Shown: positions 9,611 through 18,037 of the stretch, in pieces
How the letters are laid out: each line of letters begins with the position of its first letter
How positions within the stretch are numbered: position 1 is the stretch's first letter
Source of the DNA: Slackia exigua ATCC 700122
GTDB lineage: Bacteria; Actinomycetota; Coriobacteriia; Coriobacteriales; Eggerthellaceae
NCBI RefSeq assembly: GCF_000162875.1
Contig: NZ_GG700630.1
Location: 574,015-638,014, forward strand
Reading direction: 5' to 3'
DNA: 64,000 nucleotides
Program-made: the position numbers and the translations under genes
The notes under the pieces: model-generated
Told to the model about the DNA's origin: nothing
Seen by the model: the letters and a program-made list of their open reading frames with translations, nothing else
Database searches by the model: none

Positions 9611-12055
9611 ATGCACTGGCCATACTGCCTGCAACGCCGAAACGTCATCGCATTTCTCACGCTGGTCGCCATGGCGATCGCGGCGTCGATCGCAAGCTAC
9701 GCGATGCAACCGCATGACGCCGAGGCTGCGGAAGGGACGATTTCAGGAACCGCGCATGTCGAAAGGATCATGGGGAGCAAGGATCCGACGCTTTTCAACG
9801 TCACCATGCCCGACGGCCAGGTGCTTGTCGGATCGTGCCTCGACCCTGAGCTTCCTGCGCCGAAAGACGGCGACTATGAATTCGTGGCTACGCGAAACGA
9901 CGAAGGAACCTACGATGTCGATGTCAAAACCCAATACACGACCATGGATATCCATGAAGTCCATGAATGGAGCATCCCTGCCATCGAAGCCGATCCACCT
10001 TACACGACGCAACGCGTCGGCGATTTCCGATGGGACGGAGGCAAGGGATCGATCCGGCTCGTCAAATCCTCTTCTCTCCCTGATTTCACCGAAGGAAACG
10101 ACCTCTACGACCTCGCCGGAGCCGAATACGGCATCTACGCCGACGAAGCGTGCTCCAGCTTCGTCACGCGGCTGAAAACGTCGTCGGACGGCACCGCGAC
10201 CGCCGAGCTTGCCCCAGGTCGCTACTACGTGAAGGAAATCGCGCCTTCGAAGGGATACGAGATAAGCGAAGAGGTCATCGAGGTCGCGATACATGCCGGC
10301 AAAGAGACAAGCGCCAAGGCCCAGGAAACGCCTCGCTGCTACGATGCGGACATCATCGTGAAGAAGATCGACCACGAGCTTGCCGAGACAGGATCGGAGG
10401 AAAACGGGGCGGCGCAAGGATCGGCAACGCTCGCAGGCGCCGTCTTCGAAGCGACGTTCTATCCGGGAACGGGCGACTGCGCGATGCGCACCTGGAGATT
10501 CAAGACCGATACGCACGGCATCATCCGACTCGACGAAGCGCACAAGACCGAAGGAGACGCGCTGTTCTTCCATGATGGAAAGCCTGCGATACCCCTCGGC
10601 CGAATCGAGATGCGAGAGGTCGAGGCGCCCCAAGGATACCTGCCCGTCGACGATACGATACGTCTCGATCTATCCGATGCATCCCAGAACCCTCGCCTCG
10701 TCGTGAACCCTGCAACCGTTTCCGAACGCGTCAAACGCGGAGGAATATCCCTGCAAAAGCTCGACAAGGAAACGGATAGGCCCGAACCCTCGGGCAAAGC
10801 AGCGCTCGAGCGCGCGACCTATGACATAACGTCGGATAATCCGGAGCCCATCATCGTCAACGGCGCAATCGTCAAGAAGGGAGAGGTCGCCCTATCGCTG
10901 ACGACCGATGCGAACGGCTTCGCGACGACGAAAGACGATGCGCTCCCCTACGGTCGCTACGTGGTTCGCGAGACGGTCGCGCCTGAAGGGTACCTGATCG
11001 ATGATGCGTTCGAAGCTCGCGTGGATGTATCCGACCATCATGCCGTCGTGGAGGCGCCGCGCGCAAAAGAACAGATCAAACGTGGAGACATCTCCTTTGT
11101 GAAGCGCGCGAGCTCCGGGCAGGAAACGATGCCGAACGTCGTGTTCGCGATCACGTCCGAAACGACGGGCGAAAAGCATGTCATCGTGACCGACGAGAAC
11201 GGAATCGCATCGACGTCGGCGGAGCATACCCTCCATACGCTCGAGACGAATGAGAACGATTCGGCATTGGATGAAGATGCCGGTAGATCTTCGCTTCCGA
11301 AACGAGGCGTCTGGTTCTATGGCGTGAAGAACCGCGCCGACGGACAAGAGCCCCATGACGATCTCGGCGCCCTGCCCTATGACTCCTACACGCTCGAGGA
11401 GCTGCGATGCGCCGCCAACGAAGGCAAGGAACTCGTGACGCAGAAGCACATCACGATCACTTCCCATGCAAAGACCATCGATCTGGGAACCATCGAGGAC
11501 GACGACATGGTCGTGAAGACGCCCCGCATCGGCACCGTCGCGAAGGATGCCGGCGACGGCGATGCGATCATAGACCCGACCGCCGGCCAACGCATAATCG
11601 ATACGGTCGCCTACGAAGACCTCGAGCCCGGCACGACCTATCGCATCGAGGGACGGCTCATGGACAAGGAGAGCGGCAAAGAGCTCGTCGTGAACGATAC
11701 CCAAGCAACAGCGCAGGTGGAATTCACACCTCAGGAGTCGAAGGGTACGTGCGATGTCTCCTTCGACATCGATGCAGGCGATCTAGGCGGAAAGAAGATC
11801 GTCGTATATGAACGGCTTCTCGAAAAAGACGACGTCGTGGCAACGCACGAAGACATGGACGCAGCAAGCCAAACCGTCTCCGTCGCGCCGAGGGAATCTC
11901 CTCGGGGACCGCTCCCGAAGACCGGGCTGTTCGTTCTTGAGCATGGGAAAGAGATCGCAGCGACGATCGGCGCAGGGCTTCTCATCGTTGCAGGATCGGC
12001 CGTCCTGAGAAAAAGGATATCCGCATCCAAAAGCGCGTCGCGCTATCGCTGGTAG
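9611..12055 (+). CDS. LPKTG-anchored SpaA/VaFE-domain surface protein (pilin-like adhesin)
   Basis: This 814-residue secreted protein is probably attached to the cell wall by sortase. It has an N-terminal signal peptide (hydrophobic AFLTLVAMAIAASIASYAM). Several prealbumin-fold (SpaA/Cna-B) repeats follow, recognisable by segments such as LAPGRYYVKEIAPSKGYEIS and LPYGRYVVRETVAPEGYLID, in which K and E residues could form isopeptide bonds. A VaFE-type domain is next (DPTAGQRIIDTVAYEDLEPG). The end is LPKTG, a TM helix and a basic RKR tail. ATG 9611 follows AGGAGG. A class B-type sortase gene is 19 bp downstream. There is no separate shaft or tip pilin, so a monomeric adhesin is as likely as a polymeric pilus. 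Confidence 0.88.
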   Translation: MHWPYCLQRRNVIAFLTLVAMAIAASIASYAMQPHDAEAAEGTISGTAHVERIMGSKDPTLFNVTMPDGQVLVGSCLDPELPAPKDGDYEFVATRNDEGTYDVDVKTQYTTMDIHEVHEWSIPAIEADPPYTTQRVGDFRWDGGKGSIRLVKSSSLPDFTEGNDLYDLAGAEYGIYADEACSSFVTRLKTSSDGTATAELAPGRYYVKEIAPSKGYEISEEVIEVAIHAGKETSAKAQETPRCYDADIIVKKIDHELAETGSEENGAAQGSATLAGAVFEATFYPGTGDCAMRTWRFKTDTHGIIRLDEAHKTEGDALFFHDGKPAIPLGRIEMREVEAPQGYLPVDDTIRLDLSDASQNPRLVVNPATVSERVKRGGISLQKLDKETDRPEPSGKAALERATYDITSDNPEPIIVNGAIVKKGEVALSLTTDANGFATTKDDALPYGRYVVRETVAPEGYLIDDAFEARVDVSDHHAVVEAPRAKEQIKRGDISFVKRASSGQETMPNVVFAITSETTGEKHVIVTDENGIASTSAEHTLHTLETNENDSALDEDAGRSSLPKRGVWFYGVKNRADGQEPHDDLGALPYDSYTLEELRCAANEGKELVTQKHITITSHAKTIDLGTIEDDDMVVKTPRIGTVAKDAGDGDAIIDPTAGQRIIDTVAYEDLEPGTTYRIEGRLMDKESGKELVVNDTQATAQVEFTPQESKGTCDVSFDIDAGDLGGKKIVVYERLLEKDDVVATHEDMDAASQTVSVAPRESPRGPLPKTGLFVLEHGKEIAATIGAGLLIVAGSAVLRKRISASKSASRYRW

Positions 12056-12074
12056 GCATCGACAGGGAGCGACA

Positions 12075-12986
12075 TTGCATATGAGAGCACGATTCCTCTA
12101 TACCGTAGGCGCAGCATGCATCCTGCTGGCCCTCGGAGGAGCCATCTTCATCGCCCGCGCGCCTGCAGACCAAGGAGCTAGATCCCCCTTCGACGGGAAT
12201 GCGTCGAACGATCGCGGAGATATGCCGGCAGCTCGAAGCAACGAGCCGCCGGCAGGCGCGGCCGCCGGCGACGATGGAAGCGACCCTTGGCAACGCCTCG
12301 CTATGGTGAATCCCGATGCGATCGGATGGATCGATGTGCCGGGAACACGCATCGACCACGTCGTCGTCGCAAGCCCGCCCGGGTATCCGGACTGGTATCT
12401 TTCCCACGACTTCCAAGGACGGAGAAGTTTCGTGGGATGCCCCTATCTGGACGCAGCCTGCGGGAATTCTCTAAGCGATACGCCGGGATGCTTCATCGTC
12501 TACGGACACAACCTCGGGCCGATCGACGGCGGCATGTTCGGCGATTTCGAGAACTACCGAGATGAGGACTGGAGAAGCGATCGATTGCGCGGGACCTTGC
12601 GGACGCCTGCAGGCGACATCGTCCTCGAATTCTTCGCCGCGGAAACCGTGGACGCATCCCGGACAGGAATCGAAGACCTCGGCATCAGCATGAACGACCT
12701 CGAAGGATCCATGGCCGCCATAGCGAATCGCTGCGGATTCAAGGAACTGCAGAAGTCGAAGCAGAACGCGACGCTGCCGACGTACGTCGGCAGCCAGGCC
12801 GCGGATGATGCATGCGGAATCGAAGGAGGACCGACGGCATGCGCAGACGGGCATGCGGGCGAACCGCGCGCTGAAGACAGCCTCTTCGTGTTCTGCACCT
12901 GTTCGTACACGACCTGGAGCAACGAACGAACGCTCGTCTACGCGCGAGGGCACATGAAAGAAGCCCCTGACGGGGCTTCTTCCTAA
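12075..12986 (+). CDS. Class B-type sortase
   Basis: This membrane-anchored transpeptidase probably anchors or polymerises the LPKTG protein encoded just upstream. It has an N-terminal signal anchor (about residues 9-27), then the sortase fold with catalytic His in FIVYGHNLGP, the class B landmark MFGDFENY, catalytic Cys in LFVFCTCSY (second Cys of CTC), and Arg in ERTLVYARG. The usual TLxTC is replaced by FxFCTC, which adds a second cysteine two residues before the nucleophile. The best-spaced start is TTG 12075 (AGGGAG, 5-nt spacer); ATG 12081 would remove two residues. A 30-residue Ala/Asp/Gly-rich linker follows the TM. The C-terminal codons overlap a terminator stem. Confidence 0.88.
   Translation: MHMRARFLYTVGAACILLALGGAIFIARAPADQGARSPFDGNASNDRGDMPAARSNEPPAGAAAGDDGSDPWQRLAMVNPDAIGWIDVPGTRIDHVVVASPPGYPDWYLSHDFQGRRSFVGCPYLDAACGNSLSDTPGCFIVYGHNLGPIDGGMFGDFENYRDEDWRSDRLRGTLRTPAGDIVLEFFAAETVDASRTGIEDLGISMNDLEGSMAAIANRCGFKELQKSKQNATLPTYVGSQAADDACGIEGGPTACADGHAGEPRAEDSLFVFCTCSYTTWSNERTLVYARGHMKEAPDGASS
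12957..12982. terminator. Bidirectional terminator between sortase and rplT
   Basis: The hairpin AAGAAGCCCC-TGA-type loop-GGGGCTTCTT lies within the last codons of the sortase gene and about 30 nt beyond the rplT stop. It is placed to end both convergent units. Confidence 0.75.
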
Positions 12987-13009
12987 CAGGCAAGAACCGT
13001 ATGCTCGGC

Positions 13010-13363
13010 CTAGAGGGCTTTCTTGGCAACCTCGACCAGCTGGGCGAATGCATCGGGATCGGTGATCGCCATGTCGGAGAGGACCTTGCGGTCGAGGGTG
13101 ATCCCGGCCTTTTTGAGCCCGTTCATGAACTTGGAGTAGGACAGGCCGCTGATGCGGGCGGCCGCGTTGATGCGGGTGATCCAAAGGCGGCGGATTTCGC
13201 GCTTCTTATTGCGACGATCGCGATAGACGTACTGCAGTGAATGCTGGACCTGCTCTTTAGCCGCACGATACGAACGGGACTTGGCGCCATAGTAGCCCTT
13301 GGCACGGCTCAGAACGACGCGACGCTTCTTATGAGCGTTGACTGCACGCTTTACACGAGGCAT
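13010..13363 (-). CDS. rplT: 50S ribosomal protein L20
   Basis: L20 binds 23S rRNA during early 50S assembly. The 117-residue, very basic protein starts [18 protein letters not shown] and has the family core [17 protein letters not shown] and [13 protein letters not shown]. It is the last gene of infC-rpmI-rplT. In other bacteria L20 represses this operon by binding the infC or rpmI leader; the attenuator-like hairpin ahead of infC fits this. Confidence 0.98.
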   Translation of the reverse strand: MPRVKRAVNAHKKRRVVLSRAKGYYGAKSRSYRAAKEQVQHSLQYVYRDRRNKKREIRRLWITRINAAARISGLSYSKFMNGLKKAGITLDRKVLSDMAITDPDAFAQLVEVAKKAL

Positions 13364-13384
13364 TGAAATTCACTTCCTACTCTA

Positions 13385-13579
13385 TTATTTGCAGAGACGG
13401 GCGCGGACGACCTTCTTGTCGGCGCTGGAGACCAGGCCGTCGTGGCGGAAACCACGGATGCGCTTGGGGCTCTTCTTGGTCTTGATGTGGCTCTTGTAGG
13501 CCTTGCCACGGACGATCTTGCCGGTGCCCGTAACGCGGAAGCGCTTCTTGCTGCCGCTGTGAGTCTTCATCTTAGGCAT
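13385..13579 (-). CDS. rpmI: 50S ribosomal protein L35
   Basis: The 64-residue basic protein has the family pattern [24 protein letters not shown] 13579 is preceded by AAAGGA with a 6-nt spacer; in-frame codons further upstream are non-coding. It is the second gene of the infC operon and ends 21 bp before rplT. Confidence 0.97.
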   Translation of the reverse strand: MPKMKTHSGSKKRFRVTGTGKIVRGKAYKSHIKTKKSPKRIRGFRHDGLVSSADKKVVRARLCK

Positions 13580-13613
13580 GAGGGTTCCTTTCTCATTCAT
13601 ACCTTAACGCCGA

Positions 13614-14183
13614 TTATTCTTCGACCTTGTCGCTTTCCTTCGCCTGGCCCTTGGGAGCCTTCTTCGCCGCCGATGGAAGCGGCGCGATCATCATATGCAT
13701 ATTGCGTCCCTCCATCTTAGGAGCGCTTTCGATGACCGCAACGTCCTTCAGGTCGTCCGCGAGGCGTTCCAAAATGGAAAGACCTTGTTCGGGATGCGCC
13801 ATCTCGCGTCCACGGAACATAATAGTGATCTTGACTTTGGCGCCATCGGCGAGGAAGCGCAGGACATGCTTCTTCTTGGTCGTGTAATCCCCGATATCGA
13901 TCTTCGGGCGGAACTTCATTTCCTTGATTTCGACCTTGGTCTGGTTCTTACGCGCCTGCTTCGCCCTGATGGCCTGATCGTATTTGAACTTCCCGTAATC
14001 CATGATGCGGCACACGGGAGGATTGGCGTTAGGCGCGATCTCGACGAGGTCGAGACCTTCCGTCTCGGCGATGCGAAGCGCCTCGCGCGTGCTGAAGATG
14101 CCCATCTGAACACCGTCATAGCCGATGAGACGACACTCGCTCACCCTGATCTCGCCATTGAGCCTAGGCTCTTGAGCTGCTAT
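13614..14183 (-). CDS. infC: Translation initiation factor IF-3
   Basis: IF-3 keeps 30S subunits free and checks start-codon and initiator-tRNA choice. The two-domain protein is visible: the N domain (RLNGEIRVSECRLIGYDGVQMGI), the linker with the IF-3 signature around DYGKFKYDQ, and the C domain (KIDIGDYTTKKKHVLRFL) followed by an Ala/Lys-rich tail. The start is unusual. The only strong Shine-Dalgarno, AAGGAGG (14198-14192), overlaps the GTG at 14192, ruling out normal spacing, and lies 8 nt before ATA at 14183-14181. Rare AUU, AUA or AUC starts are known for infC and underlie its autoregulation, so I place the start at ATA. Confidence 0.93.
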   Translation of the reverse strand: MAAQEPRLNGEIRVSECRLIGYDGVQMGIFSTREALRIAETEGLDLVEIAPNANPPVCRIMDYGKFKYDQAIRAKQARKNQTKVEIKEMKFRPKIDIGDYTTKKKHVLRFLADGAKVKITIMFRGREMAHPEQGLSILERLADDLKDVAVIESAPKMEGRNMHMMIAPLPSAAKKAPKGQAKESDKVEE

Positions 14184-14217
14184 TGCGCTCACCTCCTTGG
14201 CCGTTTCCGGCCGCTAG

Positions 14218-14252
14218 AAAAAATTCCCTGCGCGGCATGCGACAGGGAATTC
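14218..14252 (-). terminator. Attenuator-like intrinsic terminator in the infC leader
   Basis: On the minus strand a 9-bp stem (14251-14243 with 14230-14222, AATTCCCTG type) and 12-nt loop are followed by six T (14223-14218). It lies about 20 nt before the infC Shine-Dalgarno and more than 300 nt after hisD, so it is placed as a leader attenuator, as in L20-controlled infC operons of Firmicutes. Confidence 0.75.
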
Positions 14253-14332
14253 GAAACGTGGATCTATTCGAAGAACCCATCGGCATGGCCGAACCAGGTG
14301 GAGGACCTACGTCCCCTCTTGTGACGGGTGGC

Positions 14333-14364
14333 ATGATACCACATGACAGCGCTCGCGCGAGCGC
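14333..14364 (-). promoter_or_regulatory. Extended -10 promoter of the infC operon under a GC palindrome
   Basis: TGGTATCAT (14341-14333, minus) is an extended -10. The perfect 16-bp palindrome GCGCTCGCGCGAGCGC (14349-14364) covers the position of the -35 and could be an operator. The rest of 14365-14555 contains nothing I can assign. Confidence 0.5.
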
Positions 14365-14555
14365 GAAGAAGCCCGTCGCGCCGCGCAAAGGCATAGACGC
14401 TCCACAAGCATCCCCTTCGCCGGATCGCGCTCGATGCTCGCTCGGTGCTCGAACGCAGAGCGGCATGTCGGCGGAAACGGCCGGCGAGCAGAGGATCATG
14501 GCCCGCGACGGAAAACCGTGCACGCCCGTCGCGCCCTCTCATAGGGACGGCGACG

Positions 14556-15926
14556 CTACGCCTTCGGTCGGTCGAGATCGAACGGCCAGGCGATGCGATG
14601 CAGATCGGCGGGATCGATCGAAGCGAGCGAGGCTTCGCCCTCTTCGAGGATCCTGCGTCGCAGGCCGACGGAAAGCGCATGCGACCACAGGCCTTCGGCC
14701 TGCGCCATGACCTGGACGGCAGGACCGTCGGCAGCAAGCCCTTCAGGGGTGTAGCAGATAATGGACGAGCGCTTCACGAAATCATCCACGGACAGCGGAT
14801 TGGAGAAAGCTGCCGTGCCGCCCGTCGGAAGCGTGTGGTTCGGCCCGGCGACGTAGTCTCCTAAAGGCTCGCTCGACCAGGGACCGATGAAGATGGCGCC
14901 GGCGTTACGGATGCGACCGAGCAGACTCATGGCATCGACGCAGTGAAGCTCGAGGTGCTCGGGAGCGATCACATTCACGGCATCGACCGCCTGATCGAGC
15001 GTCGGAGCGACGATGACGACCCCTTCGTCTGCAAGGGATGCGGCGGTGATGCCCGCGCGCGGACTCGCCTCGACCATCGAAGGCAGAAGCTCCTGCACCT
15101 GAGCAGCAAGTGCAGCATCGCAGGTCACAAGGTAGCAGGCGGCGAGCGGGTCGTGTTCGGCCTGAGCCATGAGATCGGCGGCCACGACCGCAGGAAGCGC
15201 CGTGGAATCGGCGAGGACGCAGACCTCGGAGGGGCCGGCGACCATATCGATCCCGACATCGCCCGACACCAGGCGCTTGGCTGCGGCGACATAGGCGTTG
15301 CCCGGCCCGACGATCGTATCGACTTTGGGAATCGATTCGGTTCCGTAGGCGAGCGCGGCGATGGCCTGCGCGCCGCCTACCGCGTAGATCTCGCTCACGC
15401 CGGCGATCTTGGCGGCGGCCAACGTATAGGGGGAGATGCCGCCTTCCTTCTGAGGAGGCGTGACCATGACGACCTTCTCCACGCCGGCGACCTTGGCAGG
15501 TATCACGTCCATAAGCACCGTCGAGGGATACTGCGCGCGCCCGCCGGGAACGTAGACGCCGCTTGCGGCGACGGGCGTCACCTTGACACCGAGGATCGTG
15601 CCGTCAGGTCTTGTGGAAATCCAAGACTGCGTCACTTCCCTCTCGTGAAATTCCTTGATCTGACGTGCGGCTTTCTCAAGCGCTTCGACGAAACGCGCAT
15701 CCACGCGCTCGAAGGCGGCGTCGACGAGCGCGGGATCGACGCGGAAATCCTCGACCTCGATGCCGTCGAATGCGAGGCAGAAATCCTTCAGCGCGGCATC
15801 TCCGCGCTTTCGCACCTCCGCCACGATGCCTGCAGCGCTCTCGAGCACCGCAGCAGGAAGCGACCCTTGGCGAGGCAGTTGCCCGGGCTGCAGATATTCG
15901 CCTTCCGCAAGCGTGATATTCCTCAT
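14556..15926 (-). CDS. hisD: Histidinol dehydrogenase
   Basis: HisD catalyses the last two steps of histidine biosynthesis, oxidising L-histidinol to L-histidine with 2 NAD+ and a catalytic Zn. The 456-residue protein has the signature GPSEVCVLADSTALP followed by AEHDPLAACYLVT, and the Zn/base region APEHLELH. ATG 15926 (MRNITLAEGEY) lies 9-11 nt after GGAGGGG; ATG 15935 is possible but touches that sequence. No other his gene is in the window, so the pathway is split or encoded elsewhere. A 7-bp inverted repeat overlaps its promoter region. Confidence 0.95.
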   Translation of the reverse strand: MRNITLAEGEYLQPGQLPRQGSLPAAVLESAAGIVAEVRKRGDAALKDFCLAFDGIEVEDFRVDPALVDAAFERVDARFVEALEKAARQIKEFHEREVTQSWISTRPDGTILGVKVTPVAASGVYVPGGRAQYPSTVLMDVIPAKVAGVEKVVMVTPPQKEGGISPYTLAAAKIAGVSEIYAVGGAQAIAALAYGTESIPKVDTIVGPGNAYVAAAKRLVSGDVGIDMVAGPSEVCVLADSTALPAVVAADLMAQAEHDPLAACYLVTCDAALAAQVQELLPSMVEASPRAGITAASLADEGVVIVAPTLDQAVDAVNVIAPEHLELHCVDAMSLLGRIRNAGAIFIGPWSSEPLGDYVAGPNHTLPTGGTAAFSNPLSVDDFVKRSSIICYTPEGLAADGPAVQVMAQAEGLWSHALSVGLRRRILEEGEASLASIDPADLHRIAWPFDLDRPKA

Positions 15927-15994
15927 GTCCGCCATCCCCTCCGTCGGATTCTGCATGAAGCACCGATGAAGAGATGCTCCATGTACGTAAGAGC

Positions 15995-16020
15995 ACTTTA
16001 TCACTCTATTCTAATAAAGT
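15995..16020 (-). promoter_or_regulatory. Inverted repeat at the hisD promoter
   Basis: ACTTTAT (15995-16001) and ATAAAGT (16014-16020) flank an A/T-rich core that holds a possible -10 TAGAAT (minus strand). It is a candidate operator; the regulator is unknown. Confidence 0.4.
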
Positions 16021-16094
16021 ACTCGAGAAAAACGATGGCTAGAAAAGCACACACCTCTGCATGCGTGCATATCGGACGGGAAGACGGCAGGCGA

Positions 16095-16796
16095 TCAGCA
16101 GGAAGCGGACAGACGAGCCACCATCGCTTCGACGAATCGTTCGGCGACGGCGGCAGCGGCTTCGCGATTGCGCAGATAGACATCGAATCCCGGATCGGCA
16201 GGCGTGTCGGTCACACCCCTGACCGATATGAAGCCGGCTCCCAAGACCTTGCAGACGTGCGCCATCGCGGCCGTTTCCATGTCGGCGGACAGAGGCGCCA
16301 AAGAGCGCGCGAGCTTCTCATGGTCGCCCTCGCCGATGAATCGCTCCCCCGTCACCATGCAGCCGAATCCGACGGTGCGTCCGAACGACGCGGCGACCTC
16401 GCGCGCCGTTTCGAGCAGGGATTCGTCCGAGGCGAACCATTCTTCGGGAGAGACGGTCATGTGGGAATCGGACATGAACGAGGCGTCCAGATCGTGATAG
16501 GCGCTTCGGTCGGCCACGACGATATCGCAGACGTCGAGCCCCTCGACCAGGGCGCCCGCCGTCCCCGCATTCACGACGACGCCCGCGCCGAACGAATCGA
16601 TGAGCGTCTGCGTCGCGATCGCGGCGTTGACTTTGCCGATTCCGCTGAATACAAGGAGGACGTCGGCACCCGAGAGGCGGCCTTCGTAGGCGACGAGCAT
16701 GCCGTGCGCATGCTCGCGCACGTCGGACATGCGCGCAAGGAACGGGTCGCGCTCGGTCTCGGTGGCGCAGACGATGCCGATCGCGGGCTTCTCCAT
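16095..16796 (-). CDS. mtnN: 5'-methylthioadenosine/S-adenosylhomocysteine nucleosidase
   Basis: This enzyme hydrolyses MTA and SAH to adenine and the thioribose or ribosyl-homocysteine, recycling products of SAM use. The 233-residue protein has the nucleoside-phosphorylase-fold motifs IGIVCATETERDPF, VFSGIGKVNAAIA, NAGTAGAL and the catalytic SADMETAAMAHV, where Met-Glu binds the ribose. The N terminus MEKPAIGIVC is chosen because GAGGAG overlaps the rsfS stop five nt earlier. It starts 2 bp after rsfS and is probably translationally coupled to it. Confidence 0.93.
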   Translation of the reverse strand: MEKPAIGIVCATETERDPFLARMSDVREHAHGMLVAYEGRLSGADVLLVFSGIGKVNAAIATQTLIDSFGAGVVVNAGTAGALVEGLDVCDIVVADRSAYHDLDASFMSDSHMTVSPEEWFASDESLLETAREVAASFGRTVGFGCMVTGERFIGEGDHEKLARSLAPLSADMETAAMAHVCKVLGAGFISVRGVTDTPADPGFDVYLRNREAAAAVAERFVEAMVARLSASC

Positions 16797-16798
16797 GC

Positions 16799-17218
16799 CT
16801 ACTCCTCGGTCGGCGCGTCGGCGGCGGGAGCGGCCGCCTCGTCCTGGGAGCCTTCGAGCTCGAAGTCGACGCGCGGGGCATCCGTCCAAACCTCTTCGAG
16901 GCGATAGTAATCGCGTCCTTCGGGCTGGAAGATATGCACGATGAAGTCGCCGAAATCGAGCAGCGCCCAGAAGCCTTCCCGAGCGCCCTCGACGCCGAAC
17001 GGCTTCACGCCCGCCTGTTTGAGCTCCTCTTCCTCGATCGCATTGAGAACCGCGCTGATCTGGCGATTATTCTGCGCCGTGACGATGACGAAATAATCGG
17101 TCACGTCGACGAGGTCGCGCACGTCCTGGATGATGATGTCGGTCGCTTTCTTGCCGTCCGCCGCGCGGGCGGCGATAAGCGCCTTATCCAACGATGAGAG
17201 GCCTTTATCCTGAGCCAC
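16799..17218 (-). CDS. rsfS: Ribosomal silencing factor RsfS
   Basis: RsfS binds L14 on the 50S subunit and blocks 30S joining when nutrients are short. The 139-residue protein shows the family core TDIIIQDVRDLVDVTDYFVI, GAREGFWALLDFGDFIVHIF and a C-terminal YYRLEEVW. The start is GTG 17218, with AAGGAA seven nt upstream. It continues into mtnN. A 204-bp gap separates it from yqeK. That gap contains an extended -10 (TGGTATCCT, minus 17280-17272) but no gene; related genomes often have an LCP-family gene there. Confidence 0.95.
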   Translation of the reverse strand: MAQDKGLSSLDKALIAARAADGKKATDIIIQDVRDLVDVTDYFVIVTAQNNRQISAVLNAIEEEELKQAGVKPFGVEGAREGFWALLDFGDFIVHIFQPEGRDYYRLEEVWTDAPRVDFELEGSQDEAAAPAADAPTEE

Positions 17219-17422
17219 GTTGATTTCCTTCCGTCGAAGCGACCCTGTCGGCCGCATTGCATTCGAACGAATAGGATACCAGCTGGACGTGCATCTCGCA
17301 CGATGCGCACATGACGTTCGCGCTAAACGCATGCCGTGCCGTTGCGTCGCACGCACCGCCGCATCGCAGCGAATGCCGCATCCTCGGAAGCGATGGCGAA
17401 CGACCCGAGGAGCGAATCCTCC

Positions 17423-18019
17423 CTATGCGGACTTTCCTGCGCAGGCGCGCTTGAGCGCAAGCGCGTTGTATACGGAAAGCGAATCAGGATAGACGACCAT
17501 GCCGGCGCCGATGAGATAACGCAGCGTGGATGCGTAGGCCTGGAAGAAAAGCTCGTCGAGGTTTACCGTTCCCACCGCATCGCGCAAAGCCTGGACGTGC
17601 GGATACGTACGCCCCGGCTCTATCATGTCCGCGATGAAGACCACCATGTCGAGTCCGCTCATGTCCTCTGCGCCGCAGGTATGGCGCGCGACGGCCTGCA
17701 GGACGGCGTCGGAAAGCTCCGGGAATTCGTCGCGCAACGTCGCCGCAGCCGTGAACGAATGCAGCACCCCCGGCGCGTTCTTGCGCACGTATTTCGGGGC
17801 GCAACCGAGCTTTTTCGCCTTGCGACGCAGCTCATCGGTGGAAAGCGCCTTGTCCCAGTCATGCAGAAGCCCCGCTACGGCCGCAGCATCCTCATCGATG
17901 CCGTAGATGCGGGCGAGACGGACGGCGGTTTGGGACACGCCCAGGCTATGGCGATAGCGCGACGGTTTCAGACGTTCCTCGAGCCGCATGCGCATCTCTT
18001 CGAATCGTTCGGCGTCCAT
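17423..18019 (-). CDS. yqeK: HD-domain diadenosine tetraphosphatase-type protein YqeK
   Basis: The 198-residue HD-superfamily hydrolase has RYRHSLGVSQTAVRLA (first His) and GLLHDWDKAL (HD motif), then a family-typical VARHTCGAEDMSGLDMVVFIADMIEPGR-like segment. Family knowledge: YqeK proteins cleave Ap4A symmetrically to two ADP. ATG 18019 has AGGAGG at 8 nt. It sits 18 bp after nadD, the usual nadD-yqeK-rsfS order. Confidence 0.92.
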   Translation of the reverse strand: MDAERFEEMRMRLEERLKPSRYRHSLGVSQTAVRLARIYGIDEDAAAVAGLLHDWDKALSTDELRRKAKKLGCAPKYVRKNAPGVLHSFTAAATLRDEFPELSDAVLQAVARHTCGAEDMSGLDMVVFIADMIEPGRTYPHVQALRDAVGTVNLDELFFQAYASTLRYLIGAGMVVYPDSLSVYNALALKRACAGKSA

Positions 18020-18037
18020 GAACGAAACCTCCTCAGG

